Shown: one piece after another, positions 24,669-36,358 of the stretch | Layout: the number at the start of each line of letters is the position of its first letter | Position numbering within the stretch: position 1 is the stretch's first letter | Source of the DNA: Tricholomella constricta | Taxonomy: Eukaryota; Basidiomycota; Agaricomycetes; Agaricales; Lyophyllaceae | Direction: 5' to 3' | DNA length: 64,000 nt | NCBI GenBank assembly: GCA_013368375.1 | Contig: JAACJP010000027.1 | Span: 248,001 to 312,000 of the forward strand | Position numbers and translations under genes: made by a program | The notes under the pieces: model-generated | Told to the model about the DNA's origin: nothing | Databases searched by the model: none | What the model saw: the letters and a program-made list of their open reading frames with translations, nothing else

Positions 24669-26192
24669 CCTCGTGAGATCTAGAGTTCGATGCAACGCCA
24701 AGTCACGATCACACCGTTATGACCTACGCTGAGATGTAGGCCCAACTGAACACGCTCTGTTTTGCTCTCATTCCACCTCACTCTCAAGGCTACAACTGAA
24801 GCACGCTGGTCAACATTACTTCCGAGTCACCAACCGGTGCCCTTGAATCTCTTACCACTCCCCGATTTAGCTGATCCATGACGAGGAACCCGGCTTAGTA
24901 TCTAAGATGCCGACTCGACGTCGTCGCAATTCGCCTCTTACCCGCTGAAAAGTCTAATTGTCAATCGCGGTCACTCTAATTAATGCTGATATGTCGAGGA
25001 AATCCTATCATTTCGGGTGTTTGCTTCCGCGGATCCATGGTGTTTGGAGACCGGATTTCGAGAGGATATACAGCAAACTCCGTATCCATCGCTATAGCAG
25101 TTCCACTCAATGTTCCGATCCTACCACTGGACGAGACTGGCTCTCCTATGTATATCCTCAGTTGTATCTCGTAACAAACCGACGTGGAGAAGACAGGACC
25201 TTCTAAGAGCACGGATGACCGATGACTGTCATCGGACTCTTTTTTGCAATCATCGCGTTTGGCAGGGACTCCTCAATCAGTCCGTAGTCTTTCCTTGCTT
25301 CCTGGAGTATTAGTACTGCGGCCTCTACTCGTTGACCCTTAATTCGATTCCCGCAACCCAAGGCTACGCAGTATACTGCTTTGGAACCGTCTTATCTCGT
25401 CTCCGCCTTCCCTCTGCTACTACGTCGAGTGGTAAAATCATCGTCGTTAATCAGTTCACCTTCTGCTTCGAACACGGGAGCGAGCTTTGCCTCGCATGTA
25501 ACCGGGACTACCGCTCCACGAACAACTCTGCCGGCAATCTTCGACGACATCTCGTAGATAAACTGGGACATGCATTCGAAGTTATCTACGGGTTCGACTT
25601 GGAGGTTATTACATCTTTTTCCCACTAATTCCAATTCTTCGATACTGAACTGTACCTTGCTTGACCAGACGCGTCAACCGATCAATGTCTACGCATACGG
25701 CGTAATAAAAGCCACCCACCACCGTGGTCCCCGCGCGTCGGGGTCGTGCCCTGATCACTCAAAAGTTGATTGTGGAAAGTGCTTCGATTGGGTCAGACTC
25801 ATTGGGTCGGAGGCGACGGAAGACAATTTCGATGGTGTCCGCGCCAGAGCAGTCCGAAACGATCACTATAAATCTGTGGCGATAATTGGTGGGACAGTAT
25901 GAGGTATTTAATGACTGAGTGTAAGATATTAGGTTGAAGGCACGTATATCTTGTTTTCTGTCGTTTCGCTTTTCAGATCACCATTCAAGTGATCACCATG
26001 ATACATATAATACTTATAAGTACTTCAGTAGAATTGCTCAGGAACGTCGAACTGGAATTGGAATAAACATTTAACGGACTACGTTAAACGTTGAACCTGG
26101 GCCACGTGGTCGATACAGCTGACCTCGGCTCTCGCAACACTGGTCTCCAACGACCGACCATCATCTGCAACTGCCTGCTTGATCGTAATACT
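24669..26192. other. Unassigned stretch upstream of the mannosidase gene
   Basis: Copy 2 of 5420-6929. Two minus-strand frames (25392-25634 and 24976-25212) look somewhat protein-like but match nothing I recognise. The last few hundred bases should contain the mannosidase promoter. A TATA-like TATAAT is near 26004. Confidence 0.35.
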
Positions 26193-29100
26193 ATGAGCTG
26201 CCAGCACCAGCGGCCCACTATGGCATATCCTGAAATCAACAATGGCGCTGGCGCAAAATGGATCAAGAACCTCACCAAAGACAGGCTCGGAACCTTTACA
26301 GGAGGACGCTACTCTGATATCAACCTGTCGTCAGTCTTGTTCACCCACCGAGTCGACGATGCGGAGCATGTGAAGCTACAAGTGTTTGTCCGAGCACAAA
26401 CTACACGCGATGTTTTACTGAACGAGATGATAGGTGGAGTGCACCTGGTTTGACCAAGCCGACGTTCGAAGAGGCCATGAAGCAAAAGTACAAACCTGCG
26501 AAAAAGGTATGTTGTACTCTATGGCCCGTTCTGATCTTACTTGCCCGTAAATAGGGAGATTCCTTTGGACCATCATGTAAGTTGTTTGATTTACCCATAA
26601 ACCTGGCTTAATGCCGCAACCTCTAGGGGTAAGGCGTCGTGACGAGACGAAAGTAATTACTCACATCGTAACAGACAAACCACTGGTGGAAAGTATCCGT
26701 CACTATTCCAGGATATTGGCAGCAGTACGAGCGTGTTCAATGTAAGTCCCCGGGATGCTAAAAATAGCTTCACGGAACCTAAACCTCCACAGTCGAGTTC
26801 GACCCAGGATGTGAAGCGATGATCTATACCACCGACGGTATTCCGCTTCAAGGTTTGTAGCCTGTACAACTTTGTACATCTATCTCACCGCGATTGCAGG
26901 AATAACTGGCGGGTACGGTGGAGACCGTCGTGTCGAGTACATCATTCCCGAGGCAGCGCGTAAGAAAGGCCGTCACGACTTTGTTATTGAGTCAAGCTGC
27001 AATGGGATGTTTGGTGTGCCCTGGAACGGGGATATTATCGCTCCCCCGGACGTACGTGTTGTAAAATTACATCGAATCTCATACTGACCGGCCCCCAGAT
27101 GAATAGGTATTTCTCTCTGGCTTCAGCCGATCTTGTAGTTCCGAATCAGGAGGCCTGGGCTCTTCTTTGGGACTTTCATACTCTCCGTGAGCTCATAGAC
27201 ACGCTGCCCGGAAATACACCGTACGTGTCGCGCCCTGATGAGTCCTTCGCTTCTCCTCACACAATCGTGTCGTCTAGCCTGCAGAACCAAGCTCTTGTGG
27301 CTGCGAATGAAATCATGAACGTTTTTAACCGAGGCGACCCTTCTGGAATTCGGAATGGGCGAAAGATCGCGGAAACTGTGTTTGGTGAAGGCTGGGAAAG
27401 CAAGGGTGCAGGAATCTACGACGAGGGGCCAAAGGATGCTCAGGTCTGGGGAATTGGTATGTGGTCTTTCGTACCCGTCTGTGGATTATACTCATTCCCC
27501 CACAGGCCAGTGAGTGCTTTGCTATGGCGACAACTCCTGTATTGACTCGATTTAGCTGCCACATCGATAGTGCCTGGTACAATCTCCAAGCCTGAGTTTC
27601 TACAAAATCTGACCAGTGCTATAGGTTATGGCCTTATCGGGTCACTCAGCAGAAGGTTGCGCGTTCGTGGTCCACTCAAATCGACCTTATGGAGCGTTAC
27701 CCCGAGCACCGTTTCAGCTGCAGCTCTGCGCAACAGTACAAGTGGCTGGAACAGGTCAATTTCTGTCACCATACCCTGCTGTGATTTTGGCTCATACCAT
27801 CCTACCGTAGCTGTACCCCCAACTCTTCGAACGCGTCAAGGAGAAAGTCCTTGAGGGCAAGTTCCATCCTGTTGGTGGATCTTGGGTCGAGAATGACTCC
27901 AACATGCCGTCTGGTGAAGCCCTTGTCCGCCAATTCGTCTTTGGTCAGCGATATTTTGAGTCGAGGTTCGGGAAGCGCTGTGACACTGCGTGGTTGCCTG
28001 ATTCGTTTGGGCTTACGGGCGCTCTGCCTCAACTGATCAGAGGGGCTGGTATATTTTTACGTTGTCTCGTCATGTCTTGTCGTTGAGCTTTCCTTTGCTA
28101 GGCATGGACTATTTCTTCACCCAGAAACTGTCGTGGTAATTGCCTTCCCTGCCCATCCGTCTTATGTCGTTCGCTGAGCGTGTTTCATCGATCAGGAATA
28201 ACGTGTATGGATGGTTCCTCACACTGATGTTTTAGGCAGGTCTGACGCGCTCTTAGCAATGTATTTCCACACACGACATTCAACTGGGTCGGCATCGACG
28301 GGACACAAGTCTTGTGCCACATGACCCCAGGTTTGCTCCATGTTTTCTGACGAACGAGCCCCAATTCTCACATGGACATTCATAGTCGATACTTACACTG
28401 CTCAAGCAACTGTGGGTGATATCAACAAAGGGCAGAACAACCACAAGGTGTGTTGCAGTCGAGCTACCATGGCCCTCCAACCACTTGCTGACGTAGTTTA
28501 CTAGAACATGGAATCTTCCCAAGCAGCGCTCCTCGTTTTTGGAAATGGAGATGGAGGGGGAGGACCGCTTGCGAAGATGTTGGAGAATGTACGTATCTGG
28601 GTAGCTTTACGCTTTATCTGTCACAGAGCTGATGAGGTGGGGCCTCAGTTACGCCGAATTCGGGCTGTGACCAATACGCACCGCGAGCTGCCGCCTGTCA
28701 GTATGGGACGTTCGGTTGACGAGTTCTTCGAGGAGCTGTCGAGGGCTTCCAATGCCGGGAGGACTTTACCCAACTGGTATGTCTGAACATTTGAAAGTGG
28801 TTTGCAGCTGACGGTTGATCAAGGCACGGCGAACTGTATCTTGAGGTCCGCCTTTCATTACTTAACATGGACTGATTCTGACTTTTGTTCTCAGTTTCAT
28901 CGCGGAACGTATACCTCGCATGGTTCGTCACCCGTTTTTATGCCAAGATCCTAATACTGATGATACGACGTCAGGATCCATCAAGAAAGGAAATCGGCAC
29001 TCTGAGATTCTGCTTCGCGACGTCGAGGTATGTCTCCTCGTGCCGGTCATTCGATGGGAACTGACGTGCCCCGCGTACAGCATGTTGCCACATTGGCATC

Positions 29101-31577
29101 TTTGTACAAGTTGCACAAGAAAGACTATGTTTACCCCAAGCAGACTATCGATGATTCATGGGAAAAGGTCTTGCTTAACCAATGTGAGTCATGAGCCGTC
29201 TGACTGCAATATGACGGTTGTTGATTGTATTTTCAGTCCATGACGGTAAGTTGTCTTCGTACAATCAGAAAATTTACACCTATCAATTCCTTGAATTCAG
29301 TCCTTCCTGGTTCCTCCATGTACGTGACGCAATCATCGTGCAATATTTCCAAGTAGGGCTTACATGCTCGATACAGCGGCATGGTCTACGACGACGCAGA
29401 GAAACTTTACGCCGAAGTTCGCAAAGACGGCGAAGCTCTCCTTGACGAAGCCTTCAGTGTGCTCTTCCCAGACTCCGTCCTGCTCACACGGACCACCAAC
29501 CCCAAGTCCCTCCCGGCCTCTGGCAAGATCGTCGGCTTCAACACCACGTTCTTCCGCCGCTCCGACATCATCGAGGTTCCACTCGTCGGTGCCAGCTCCG
29601 GACTTAAGTCACAGGTTCTGCAGACATCCAGCGATGGTAAGACCGGATACGCTGTGATGAACTCGCCCGGAGGTGGCAGTGTTGGCGCCCTGTGCACTCC
29701 GGCGACCGGTCTCCACGCGCAGATCCTCCCTGTATCAGGTCCGTTGTGTTTTCATGGATCTGTGCCATTGGATTCTGACGATTCGAAAGTTTTCACTAAT
29801 GGATCGGATAACTTTGTACTGCGTAATTCGAGTGTCCAGCTCACTATCTCCAAAGGCCGCATCAGCAGCTTGATCGATGTCAAATTGGGGTATGTGAAAT
29901 ATGTATCTCCCGAGTCGTACGGCACTCAAATGTATCATATTCAAAAGTCGGGAACTGATTGCCGAAGGGTGCACGGGCGGGCTGGTCATCTTTGAAGATC
30001 AGCCTAATTACTGGGATGCATGGGGTATTTATTTCTTCGTTCAATCTCCGATGGTAGCTGGGATGATCATGCTTCGGATAACTTAGATGTTGAGATCCAC
30101 CATCTCGAAACTGCGAAGCGGCTGGAGTTCACGAACGTGTCTGTTGTCGCGCAGGGACCGCTCCGTGGATCTGTCAAGGCCGAAGTGAAGTATGGCAAGA
30201 GCACTATCACTGTCACCGTACGTTGCTCTACAGTTTCAAATGACCAATTGATATCAACTTAATAATTTAAGATTTCATTGGACGCCATTACCGGTACGTC
30301 TGCTTTCCAAGTTGAACACCAAAAAAATTGGCGTTGATTCTATGGTAGCCTCGGTGAAGGAGAACTCGCGATCTCTGTTTAACTTTGACGCTGTCGTCGA
30401 CTGGCATCAACGCCACGAATTCCTCAAATGTAAGTTTTTAACTCGATCTTGAATTTTTCTCACTCAAGCAATAAATTAGTCGAGTTGCCTCTAAACATCC
30501 ACAATCCCAATGCCACATATGAGACTCAGTTTGGACACGTCCAGCGGCCCACTCACAAGAACACTACTTGGGATATTGCGAAGGTCTGTTCATCTGACTT
30601 CCCTCCTTATTGCAAAACTGACCCTGTTCGCTCTCAGTTCGAAGTCTGTGGCCACAAGGTACTAATTGATCATGCATGACAAGGCTTCCTCACCTCACTG
30701 TGACTTCAGTACGCAGACCTCAGCGAATTCGGATATGGTGTCGCCATTCTCTCAGAGTCCAAGTATGGGTTCTCATGCATTGGCAATTTGTTGCGCATCT
30801 CGCTTCTACGAGCCGCAACAGCCCCCGATGCTGAACAGGATCAGGGTACGTCGTGCCGCAATCTACCGGCTTTTATCTATGCCTCAAACCTCGCTACTTC
30901 TCCTATTCTTTACAGGAGAGCACAAATTCTCGTGGGCGGTCATGCCTCATGAGGGCCACTTCCTTGAATCTGACGTTCCGATTGCCGCATATCTTTACAA
31001 TTCGCCCCTTCGAGGTCAGTTAGATATCTCCTCTTGGACGTTCAATCAACGTTTATCTATGATGTGTTCGATCCAACAGTGAGATGTGTGCCCAAGGACG
31101 GCGATGCCTTGATGTCCACTCTTCGATCCCCCTTCACCGTCGAGGGAGCCCGTAATGTATTTCTGGAAACCGTCAAACGGGGGGAGAATGATGACCATTC
31201 TGATAAATCGACGGAGGCTACAGTCGTTCTCCGATTGTACGAAGCATTCGGTGGTCATGCCCAGGCGAAACTCAGGATTGCGAGCCATTTGGCCGTATCG
31301 AAAGCCTATGTTACCAATCTCCTCGAGGATGACGATAAGGAATTGAACATCATGCGCACGGACGATCCTCAGGGCACAGCAGGCTACCTGAAATTGGACT
31401 TCCGTGGTTTCGAGGTCAAAACCGTCAAGCTTGTCCTTAGGCAACCCGGTGTGTTTACATATCAACCAGAGTGAGTTACAGATTTCTGGCATTCCTGATA
31501 CATAGCTTACACCCTTCATTCGCAACAGGGCGAAGCGAGACAGTTGGATCAGCATTGACAAGCTGGCCATCTACTGA
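26193..31577 (+). CDS. AMS1: Vacuolar/cytosolic-type alpha-mannosidase, GH38, 37 exons
   Basis: Predicted to remove alpha-mannose from free oligosaccharides, as yeast Ams1 does in the vacuole; no signal peptide is visible, as in Ams1. My model has 37 exons, 3459 nt and 1152 aa, with introns mostly near 50 nt. GH38 signatures: GPSWTNHWWKV near the N-terminus; the zinc motif [27 protein letters not shown] with the likely nucleophile Asp; [16 protein letters not shown]; and the late zinc-ligand His in FHDVLPGSS. The C-terminal beta domains end in [10 protein letters not shown]. Very small exons are required at 26627-26628 (2 nt), 27506-27509 (4 nt), 28196-28204 (9 nt) and 29237-29245 (9 nt); they restore conserved residues exactly. 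I chose the ATG at 26193; another in-frame ATG is at 26220. No break found. A broken duplicate lies at 6930-8476. Confidence 0.93.
26627..26628 (+). other. 2-nt microexon (GG) of the mannosidase gene
   Basis: It lies between CTCTAG and GTAAGG. Joining ...TCA T + GG + ACA AAC gives Ser-Trp-Thr-Asn, the conserved GPSWT.HW segment of GH38. Skipping it shifts the frame. The flanking introns are 50 and 46 nt, typical of this gene, whereas one fused intron would be 98 nt. The same arrangement is in copy 1 at 7367-7368. Confidence 0.8.
27506..27509 (+). other. 4-nt microexon (GCCA) of the mannosidase gene
   Basis: It lies between CCACAG and GTGAGT and is followed by a 46-nt intron and a 21-nt exon (27556-27576). 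Joined, they read Gly-His-Cys-His-Ile-Asp, the zinc-binding motif. The codon for the first zinc-ligand His is split across this microexon and the next exon. Confidence 0.82.
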
Positions 31578-31928
31578 ACGGATGGTCCTTTGATGTAATG
31601 TACCTTGGACAATCCTTGTATGTGTAACGATTGTACAATGTTTGTTGTATCTCTGGGCCCCGCCTCTGGTCCTGGCTGGAATCAGAGTTGAAAGAATGAA
31701 GCCCGCTATGTCTGCTTGGCCTTGAATTGCAAGGGTGTGTTCGACTTCGTGAAAGGTATGCCCTTGAACTCTCTTACATAAATTACCACTTTCATCTTCT
31801 CATCAAACCTGATGTCAACTGAATTGTTCATTATAAAGCTCAAGGCGGCCTTGTGACGAAGAAATGACATGTCCAGTCCCACACACCAGGCATAAAATAC
31901 GGATATCAGTTTTAGTCTTCCAGGCCAC
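31578..31928. other. Spacer between mannosidase and P450
   Basis: No gene seen. It should hold the mannosidase 3' end and the P450 promoter. Confidence 0.4.
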
Positions 31929-34017
31929 ATGTCCTTCGTCCTTCTTCTCCTCAGCTGCGCCGTTGCCTACCTATGGTTCAAAACCAATAATGGGAGGCAT
32001 CCACCCCTACCGCCTGGACCACCGGCAGATCCTATAATTGGACACCTTCGACTGGTCCCTGAAGAGAACCAGGAGGCCTTGTTCTACGAATGGGGGAAAA
32101 TATATGGTTCGTACTTCCTTATGGCATAATTCATGCCAATGGACGGACAAACTCATTCACCATCGCACCAGGCGATGTCATTCATTTACGTTTCCTTCGA
32201 CGATCGGTCATTGTGCTCAACAGTCGCAGAGCGGCCGTGGATTTGCTAGAGAGACGAAGTTCAAGCTATAGCGACCGCCCTCGGTTTGTGATATATGAAC
32301 TGTACTGATGCCTCTCGCGGTGTTTATCTTCAGACAACTCATACTTACTTCATTCAGTATGGGCTGGGTGAAAACCGTTTCTTTCATGGGGTACGGCGAG
32401 GTCTTTCAAAGGCACCGAAGAATGATGCAACAATATTTTAACGCGAAGAATGCGTCTCCTATCAGCCCGTGCAGGCTCGCGAGGCTCGAACTTTGCTTCA
32501 GCATCTCCTCACAAGCCAGGAAGAGCGTGAAGCTCACCTTAGTCGGTACGGAGCTCACCTTCAAGTCATAACAGTCAAACTCATGCTTTTAACCCGTCAG
32601 ATTTTCGACTGCTATCATCATGCAGATCGCTTATGGCCACCAGATCAAGTCAGATGATGACGGGTATTTGAAATATACGAGGGCGGTCAACGATGCGGTG
32701 CACAACAGTGGCTCTCCTGGAAGTACGGCCGTGGATTTCTTCCCATTTTGTACGTGTCAACTTCGTCGGTTGAATCATCTTTCAAGTTTGATTCCTGAAT
32801 AGTCGATTTATACTAGAGTACATGCCATCCTGGTTCCCCGGCACCTACTACGCCACATTTGCCAGAGCGAACAGAAAGCCGATTGACGATTTGCATAATA
32901 TCCCCTTTCAAGACGTCCAAAGACAAATGGTAAGCTTTACGATGAGTCGGTTGCTTTGATCCTGAGCCATGGTTTTTCAGGCTGAGGAGAAAGCAAAAGC
33001 ATCATTCGTCACGCATCATCTGGAGGCACGGAACCTTGCGGGCGTCAATAACTTGTACTCGATCGAAGATATCAAGGGCGCAGCTGGCACAATATATGGC
33101 GCTGGCGCAGAAACAGTGACTCGCACAGGTGGACTTAGAATGTTCTCTTGTCTGATGTTTGGCTCTAGACTTGGTCTACGATGTCGATTTTCTTTTTTGC
33201 GATGCTCCTTCACCCAGAGTGTCAAGTCCGGGCCCAACAAGAACTTGATGCAGTCATCGGATCTGCACGACTCCCTGAATTCTCTGATCAAAGCCTCTTG
33301 CCGTACCTTGAGTGCATAATGCAGGAAACACTGAGGTACTATTGACTGCTGCTCCCCAACCTGAACATGAACTCATCTTCAATCGATAGGTGGCGAGGAG
33401 CCCTTCCGTTAGGTGGTCTATTCCATGATATGCTCCTTACACGCCAATTGACCATTTTATACAGGTGTCCCCCATAGTTCGTTGGGGGATGACATTTATA
33501 GGGGGGATGTTCATCCCAAAAGGCTCCCTTGTCATCCCCAATTTAAGTCGGGCACCCTCGTTCACCCTCCGAATGCTGACCCGCGTAGCTTCAACCCCTG
33601 TCGATATTTACCGCGACCTGACGGTAACGAAAAACCATACTTTAGGGAAGTCTTTGGCTTTGGGCGGAGGTAAGTTAGCTCGCTTGAAACCGCAGCAAGT
33701 CGTTACAAGGGACTGTTGGCCTATTCTGACTCGCTTTGCACAGAATCTGCCCCGGCCGTTATCTCGCTGATGCGAATCTCTGGATTGCTATGGCATCTAT
33801 TCTCGCAACCTTCACCATGTCACCGTTCATTGCTGAAGATGGCATAAAGCTTATACCCGAGGCCACTATCCCGTTTGTCTCTGGACTCACAAGGTAAATC
33901 ATGCGCCCTGCACAAGATGTTAGACCTCATGCTTTATACAGCAAGCCACCGCCATATCAGTGTCACATTCTCCCTCGCAGTGAGGATGCACGATCTCTGA
34001 TTATCAACGCCAACTAG
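31929..34017 (+). pseudogene. Cytochrome P450, probably decaying
   Basis: A microsomal P450: hydrophobic N-terminal anchor (MSFVLLLLSCAVAYLWF), proline-rich PLPPGPPADPIIGHL, I-helix GAGAETTWS (completed across an intron), ETLR as the E-x-x-R motif, and the haem site FGFGRR-ICPGRYLA, split by an intron at 33669. The general look is that of large basidiomycete P450 families acting on hydrophobic substrates, CYP5150-like; I cannot fix the family. At least two frame breaks are visible. Near 32450, NAKNAS and YQPVQAREARTLL are in different frames. Near 33497, a run of six G shifts YRG-MFIPKGSLVIPN, and the reading returns to the original frame before ADPRSFNP. The splice near 32750-32815 also fails to join cleanly. 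Base-calling error in the G run is an alternative for one site only. Confidence 0.78.
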
Positions 34018-34380
34018 CAAGGACTAGAAAACAGCTTCTCTTAGTGTTGAGATTCCAACGCCCTGGATCTTTGATTTTTTGATTTCATTATTTATTTCAT
34101 CCCTCGATCCCTAGCATAAAGTGCATCCGCAAAACACAATTCAATGAACTAGTTTGAACAACGAGAGACTGATAGAATGAATGATAGAATGATTTCGATT
34201 CCCGAGTAGTAGGTTACGCAACCTTCCTCCTGTTGTATCACTCGTTACTACCTGAGTTGCTGATGTAACGTAGTCGGGAATTTAACTTGTTCACTTGCAC
34301 TCACATCTAATCTACTTCTGATCTTGCGCAACCATAGATATCAGCTGCACGCAACTTATAGAACTGAACGTCTTCTTACC

Positions 34381-35194
34381 ATGTCGAGCACAAGCGCATG
34401 TGCGAAGTGCCAAAAAGATAACGCGTCTAAACGCTGCTCTCGTTGCCGATCGACAATTTACTGTGTACGTGGCAGCCTCCTTTTCTAGCTCCCAAGTCAT
34501 ATTTACAATTCTTGATAGTCTGCAGAGTGCCAAAACGAGGACTGGAGCATACACAGACAGCACTGCATTCCTGAACTAGTTCACGGTATGGTGATTAACT
34601 GCAACCGAGATCGAAGTACCAGCGGGACATTTCAACCCATCGACATTCATCCTGACCATCCAATCCACCGCCTTGGAGAAACATCATCGGTATCCAAAGT
34701 CATCAAACTTCCCTTGGCTATTTATCGTCATGAACAGAAGCCTTGGATGGGCAGGGAAGAGGATGCTTCCTTGGACAACCAGATCGCTACATATCTTATG
34801 ATCGATAAGAAAACTGGTTTTGCACCCCCAGAGTAACTGAAATCGAGCTCATCTATGCATAGAGTCGTACTGATTCCAAACCTCTAACAGATATCAGAAG
34901 CAAGTGGGAACGGTGAGAGCACTGAACGCCACCCCAGCCCTGACGTAGCGGCTTGACTTGACTAAACTGTAGGTGACGGTCATGCGCAAAGACGGCAAGC
35001 CACTCACCGAAGAGTCCATCGAGACCATCTGGATGTTCCACGATTATCTACTTGACCTCTTCGGAGACGAACCTCCTATCGCAGCCAGCAAAGCAACGAA
35101 CCGCGCCACGTTTGACCGTTTCTGCCAACGCTACAAAAACGAGAGGCTCTTGAACAAACAGGAATCATTTAGTGACATGGCTCTCCCTCTGTGA
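34381..35194 (+). CDS. MYND zinc-finger protein, 213 aa, four exons
   Basis: Exons 34381-34464, 34519-34832, 34891-34912 and 34973-35194 (642 nt). The MYND finger occupies about residues 7-45: CAKC, CSRC, YCSAECQ and HRQHC supply the seven Cys and one His expected for two zinc ions. The first intron splits the finger. The rest (PLAIYRHEQKPWMGREEDA, TEESIETIWMFHDYLLDLFG) is known to me only as the tail found in many small Agaricomycete MYND proteins; no SET domain is present. MYND fingers usually bind proline-rich partners. Its targets are unknown. Confidence 0.85.
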
Positions 35195-36358
35195 ACAGCT
35201 TGCATGGCTGGAGTAGGCTTCTTAACTGAGAGCGTGCCGTCAGCCTAGTAATGACTTGAAACTGGTACATCACTGACATACCAGCTGTCAGCAATCGTGA
35301 AACAGTATATCTGAACATTTTGCAAACCCGAATGGTTGGTAACGGCAACTGACAAGCCAAACAGTGGGCGCACGAAAACTCCTCACGTTAACGCCGCTGT
35401 TTCGTTTTAAGGATATTGCCAGCTGCGGCAGCCTCGGACTCCGTTGTTAGGTTCGTAGAAACATGGGGAAAGGCTCAATGGAATCTAGAGCCGTAAATAC
35501 AAGTATATAAGTTAGGTCCCAAGATATACCTCCGCAAGAGTTCTGTTTGATGTGATCTGCGGTCACCATCGGTCCGGGTGCGAGTAGCTCGCCAACTAGT
35601 CCCTCGAGCTTGGTCACTTCAATTTCAAGCCGTCGCTAGATTTATCGAAGTAATTCTCAGTTTCGAGTTGATAGCTGTCTTTTGAATGTTAGCATCGATC
35701 TCCAAGGCGTCGACTCTCAATGACCACTGGCCGCAGTGAGGCCCACTCGCTATCGGCCCAATATCAGATGAAAGATATTCTTTCCCTGCCCAGACCGCTT
35801 AGGAACGCCTGCCAATCACCATCCTCTTCGGATCACTACTGTATGCGCCGTCATGCCGGCCATGGCAATATCAAAATCAATTGTTGTATTGTCAGTATTG
35901 CGATGTTCATGCGAGCTGAAAGTCGTTTTCACCGGTGATAAGGAGATTGAATGGGGTCCGTATGAGGCCTGCCTGAGAGAGTCACGCATTCAGGGAAATC
36001 GAGACGGCCAAAATTGCCGGACGTATGTACATACAGAGCCACGCCATCAAATGTTTGATGAAATTCTAAGTTCAGAAACATTTTTTTTTGCACCGTCAGT
36101 TTAGAGCCCGTTTGGAAATTGGGAATTGGTATCACACTGCCCCCCAACTCTTTGCCTGGAAACATGTAGCAGTGGCTGAGCGATGCCGACGTGATGGGCC
36201 GATGAGATGGCTTTATAAAGGCTGAGCAGCAATCTTCAATTCCTATCCCCCCTGTTTCTCAGCTGGTCTGGAAAGAGGTTGCCCACAGCGTTGATCGCCC
36301 AAGCCCCCGCATATCCCACCTCGAAAACTCTTCTTACAACCACCCGACAACAACGGCC
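35195..36358. other. Intergenic region with promoter of the secreted precursor
   Basis: No gene recognised over 1.16 kb. The last 150 bp hold a clear core promoter: CTTTATAAAG at 36211-36220, then pyrimidine-rich sequence, and CAACCACCCGACAACAACGG just before the ATG. Confidence 0.5.
36213..36219 (+). promoter_or_regulatory. TATA box of the secreted precursor gene
   Basis: TTATAAA about 145 bp before the ATG at 36359, followed by CT-rich sequence. This spacing is common in strongly expressed fungal genes. Confidence 0.55.

Larger units (their letters stand above)
23255..27683. repeat. Block B', copy 2 of the segmental repeat
   Basis: Near-identical to 3533-8417. Beyond 27683 copy 1 has a deletion, and only a further 60 bases or so (about 28559-28620) can be matched. 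The left boundary is set by the transposon. Confidence 0.9.
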
